42,306 bases of DNA from Pyrinomonadaceae bacterium (GTDB lineage: Bacteria; Acidobacteriota; Blastocatellia; Pyrinomonadales; Pyrinomonadaceae): NCBI GenBank assembly GCA_014534425.1, contig JACVRN010000037.1, forward strand, positions 1 to 42,306, in the 5' to 3' direction. Positions 39,858 through 42,306 of this stretch are shown one piece after another. Both the position numbers and the translations under genes were made by a program. The first letter of the stretch is position 1; each line of letters starts with the position of its first letter. The notes below the pieces were generated by a model that searched no databases, was not told the DNA's origin, and was given only the letters and a program-made list of their open reading frames with translations.

Positions 39858-40775
39858 GTGGGCGTAGGGTTGGCCGAAGATTTGAAGCTGAGAGAAATAG
39901 AAAATGTAGCGGCGCAGGTCTCGCCTGAAGCCGCACGGAAAGAGGAACGCCTGCGCGCCCTCTTGCGCGAGATGGGTTCGGTCGTGGTGGCCTTCTCCGG
40001 CGGAGTCGACAGCAGCTATCTCGCGCTCATCGCCACGGAGGAGTTGAACGAGCGAGCGCTCTGTGTGACAGGCGCAAGCGCGAGTCTCTCCGAACACCAG
40101 CACGAGCAGGTGAGGGAAATCGCAGAGCGCTTCAATCTTCATCAAGAGACTATCCGAACAGAAGAGCTTGATAATCCGCAGTACCAGGCCAACGCGCCCT
40201 CGCGCTGCTATTTCTGCAAGACGGAGTTGTACGACAAGCTCAGCCTTTTGGCGAGCGAGCGCGCTTTCGCTTTCGTTGTTGACGGCTCGACCACAGATGA
40301 CCTAGGCGACCATCGCCCTGGCCGCGAGGCCGCGCGTGAGCATGAAGTACGCAGCCCTCTAGTTGAAGTCGGAATGAGTAAGAGCGAGTTGCGAGAGCTT
40401 AGCCGCCGCGCGGGGCTGCCCACATGGGACAAGCCCGCGAGTCCGTGCCTCTCTTCGCGCATAGCCTACGGGACGCCCGTCACCATAGAGCGGCTTTCCG
40501 TCGTGGAGCGCGGCGAAGAGATTATGCGCCGCCTCGGTTTTCGTGAGTTTCGCGTGCGGCATCATGACGAGCTTGTGCGTCTGGAGATTGCGCCAGCAGA
40601 GCTTGACCTGGCGCTTCGTCGTGAAGTCGTGGACACGCTCGCACAAAAATTTCGCGCCCTAGGCTTCAAGTATGTGACGCTTGACCTGCACGGCTTCCGC
40701 TCCGGCGCGATGAACGAAATCTTAAATAAGCAGTCAGCTATCAGCCGACAGCGCTCAGCTAAAAGAACCGGCTGA
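39858..40775 (+). CDS. larE: ATP-dependent sacrificial sulfur transferase LarE
   Basis: This 305-residue PP-loop protein has the ATP pyrophosphatase motif SGGVDSS (Ser47-Asp51). LarE donates sulfur from its own Cys to make the nickel-pincer nucleotide of lactate racemase-like enzymes. The candidate sacrificial Cys197 lies in KPASPCLSSR, aligned with Lactobacillus LarE. A CYFC pair (Cys117, Cys120) is also present. larB and larC are not in the window. The start is GTG after GGAAGAG. The family should end near GFRSGAMNEIL; the last 16 residues (NKQSAISRQRSAKRTG) are encoded by a family A hairpin and look repeat-derived. Confidence 0.92.
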   Translation: MGVGLAEDLKLREIENVAAQVSPEAARKEERLRALLREMGSVVVAFSGGVDSSYLALIATEELNERALCVTGASASLSEHQHEQVREIAERFNLHQETIRTEELDNPQYQANAPSRCYFCKTELYDKLSLLASERAFAFVVDGSTTDDLGDHRPGREAAREHEVRSPLVEVGMSKSELRELSRRAGLPTWDKPASPCLSSRIAYGTPVTIERLSVVERGEEIMRRLGFREFRVRHHDELVRLEIAPAELDLALRREVVDTLAQKFRALGFKYVTLDLHGFRSGAMNEILNKQSAISRQRSAKRTG

Positions 40776-40795
40776 ATGCTGACGGCTGATTGCTG
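40729..40795. repeat. Heptad-word hairpin (family A, copy 3) forming the larE 3' end
   Basis: GCAGTCAGCTATCAGCCGAC (from 40730) pairs with GCTGACGGCTGATTGCTG (40778-40795). Words are CAGTCAG/CTATCAG/CCGACAG. The larE stop codon (40773-40775) lies in the right half, so the element is partly coding. Confidence 0.83.
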
Positions 40796-40818
40796 TTTGC
40801 TCTCTAGTGGAGATGATT

Positions 40819-42099
40819 ATGCCAAGTGCAATGGTAGACGACATCAAGGAGATTAAGGAAGACAATCCTTTTGAGTCCATGATGGAGCGCTTTGATCGTG
40901 CGGCGCAGAAGCTTGACCTTGACCCTGACCTGTATGCCGTGATGAGGGTTCCGAATCGGGAGCTTAAGGTCTACATCCCCGTCAAGATGGATTCGGGGCG
41001 CATGGAGGTCTTTGAAGGTTTTCGCGTGCAGCACAACTTTGCGCGCGGCCCCGCGAAGGGCGGCATACGCTATGCGCCCGACGTGACGATTGACGAGGTG
41101 CGCGCCCTAGCCGCCTGGATGACCTGGAAGTGCGCCGTGGTGAACGTGCCCTTCGGCGGAGCCAAGGGCGGCGTCATCTGCGACCCTACGCAGATGTCCG
41201 TGGGCGAACTTGAAAGATTGACGCGCCGCTACGCAGCAGAGCTTCTGGACTTCATAGGGCCGGAGAAGGACGTGCCCGCGCCCGACATGAATACTAATGA
41301 GCAGACTATGGCATGGATTATGGACACCTATTCCATGCACGCGCGCCACACGGTCACGGCTGTCGTCACGGGCAAGCCCATTGACCTGGGCGGCTCAGCC
41401 GGTCGTCGTGAAGCCACTGGGCGCGGAATCCTCTTTGTCGTCAATGAAGCCATCAAGCGTTTCAAGATGACGCCGCCCACGACTCGCGTGGTCGTTCAAG
41501 GCTCCGGCAATGTCGGAGGCATAGGCGCTCGCCTGCTGCATGAAGCCGGTTATAAGATTGTCGCCATCTCGGATATACACGGCGGCATCTACAATCCGAA
41601 CGGCATAGACATACACGAGGCGCTGACTCATCTTCAGACCACACGCTCGTTCGAGGACTTTCCGGGCGTGGAGCGCGTCTCGAACTCTGAACTGCTTGAG
41701 CTTGAGTGCGACGTGCTGGTGCCTGCGGCCACAGAGAACCAGATTACCTCGCAGAACGCAGACCGTATCAAATGCAAAGTGCTGGCCGAAGGGGCAAACG
41801 GGCCGACCACTGCCAACGCGGACAAAATCCTTCATGATAAAGGGGTCTTTGTCATTCCGGACATTCTGGCGAACGCGGGCGGCGTGACCGTCTCCTATTT
41901 TGAATGGGTGCAGGATAGGATGGGATATTTCTGGCGCGAGGACGTGGTCAACGAGCGGCTCTCCGACAAGATGGTCGCCAGTTTCAACGACCTCTGCCGC
42001 TACGCAGACGCCCATCAGGTGGACACGCGAACGGCGGCCTATATGCTTGCCATTGACCGCGTGGCCTATGACACACGTATGCGTGGAATTTATGCGTGA
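40819..42099 (+). CDS. gdhA: Glu/Leu/Phe/Val dehydrogenase (glutamate dehydrogenase)
   Basis: This enzyme interconverts glutamate and 2-oxoglutarate + ammonia with NAD(P). It has 426 residues from the ATG at 40819, which follows GGAGA by 6 bases; upstream in-frame GTG 40807 is less likely. Motifs: [20 protein letters not shown], the catalytic Lys region [48 protein letters not shown] and the dinucleotide fold [28 protein letters not shown] and [12 protein letters not shown] complete the family pattern. Length is typical of the hexameric group. Whether it uses NAD or NADP is not decided. It follows larE by about 40 bases across a hairpin. Confidence 0.96.
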   Translation: MPSAMVDDIKEIKEDNPFESMMERFDRAAQKLDLDPDLYAVMRVPNRELKVYIPVKMDSGRMEVFEGFRVQHNFARGPAKGGIRYAPDVTIDEVRALAAWMTWKCAVVNVPFGGAKGGVICDPTQMSVGELERLTRRYAAELLDFIGPEKDVPAPDMNTNEQTMAWIMDTYSMHARHTVTAVVTGKPIDLGGSAGRREATGRGILFVVNEAIKRFKMTPPTTRVVVQGSGNVGGIGARLLHEAGYKIVAISDIHGGIYNPNGIDIHEALTHLQTTRSFEDFPGVERVSNSELLELECDVLVPAATENQITSQNADRIKCKVLAEGANGPTTANADKILHDKGVFVIPDILANAGGVTVSYFEWVQDRMGYFWREDVVNERLSDKMVASFNDLCRYADAHQVDTRTAAYMLAIDRVAYDTRMRGIYA

Positions 42100-42116
42100 C
42101 GGAAAAAACAGATTTG

Positions 42117-42140
42117 TTTTTCACGCTAAGTCGTGAAAAA
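42117..42140. terminator. Weak inverted repeat after gdhA
   Basis: TTTTTCACG (42117-42125) and CGTGAAAAA (42132-42140) form a 9-bp perfect stem with a 6-base loop. It lies 17 bases after the gdhA stop. The A/T run is inside the stem and no T-run follows, so it may act on either strand but is not a classical terminator. Confidence 0.4.
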
Positions 42141-42249
42141 GTCTTGATTTCCGAGCCAAGGTGGAGTATGGTCTGCCGGAAAAAGGTATGCGGGGGGTGT
42201 TGTCTCTGCGATTTACTAGACGCCACATCTTAAACCGCCGCCTTTGACA

Positions 42250-42279
42250 TTGACACTGACGCTGCTCTATTAGTATAAG
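42250..42279 (+). promoter_or_regulatory. Candidate sigma70 promoter reading out of the window
   Basis: TTGACA (42250-42255), 18 bases, TATAAG (42274-42279, 5 of 6 matches to TATAAT). A second TTGACA overlaps at 42244-42249. The gene it would drive lies beyond base 42306. The rest of 42141-42243 shows nothing recognisable. Confidence 0.5.
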
Positions 42280-42306
42280 CAGAGTAGCTTTAGTAAGTTA
42301 AAAGCA

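Overview
The window looks like chromosomal DNA of an Acidobacteriota bacterium, most likely Blastocatellia/Pyrinomonadales-like. This is an inference from protein style: a zinc-ribbon protein opening MKRCPSCERTYTDD, an abundance of TPR proteins, SirB1 and cNMP/DUF1003 genes, and GC-rich coding sequence. No 16S gene or other decisive marker is present. No prophage, insertion sequence, integrase or CRISPR array is visible, and the genes read as core or lineage-specific chromosomal genes.

Layout. 1-7.6 kb: a partial D-Ala-D-Ala carboxypeptidase (minus strand), an Ogg2-type DNA glycosylase, a secreted tandem retropepsin-like protein, a PIN-domain toxin-like protein with a small partner-like ORF, an unknown protein, a membrane-anchored lytic transglycosylase and an MFS exporter. 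7.7-11.5 kb: an amidohydrolase-type deaminase, acetate kinase and a PrcB-domain envelope protein. 11.5-11.75 kb: a non-coding array of eleven degenerate palindromic sites spaced by exactly 21 bp, ending in a long hairpin. 11.7-17.1 kb (minus strand): a class III aminotransferase, cysS, thiL and a class I aminotransferase. 17.1-19.4 kb: a gene-poor stretch with a leader-like micro-ORF, a MerR regulator, tRNA-Pro(GGG), a small secreted protein and OsmC. 19.5-25.4 kb: sucC and sucD separated by a MauE/DoxX-like gene, an M48 protease and a beta-CASP nuclease, followed by ndk. 25.4-33.3 kb: a zinc-ribbon membrane protein, a lone nuoI, and a plus-strand series of class III cyclase, ABC ATPase, cNMP-binding/DUF1003 protein, HAD hydrolase, SirB1 protein and MacB-like permease. 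33.4-39.6 kb: two zinc-ribbon membrane proteins, a glutamate-carboxypeptidase-II-like M28 peptidase, and a minus-strand operon of two small secreted helical proteins and a large TPR protein. 39.8-42.3 kb: larE, glutamate dehydrogenase and a promoter reading out of the window.

The most distinctive feature is non-coding. Many intergenic gaps hold a hairpin whose arms are built from short tandem words of about 7-9 bp. At least seven word vocabularies occur, several of them more than once. These hairpins often overlap gene 3' ends and supply the last codons or the stop codon. The 21-bp phased array at 11.5 kb is different and looks like a cooperative protein-binding site. How the genes work together: the tightly coupled units (4-bp overlaps) are lytic transglycosylase-MFS, cyclase-ABC ATPase and cNMP/DUF1003-HAD-SirB1. 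The cyclase and the nearby cNMP-binding membrane protein could form a second-messenger pair, which is an inference from proximity.
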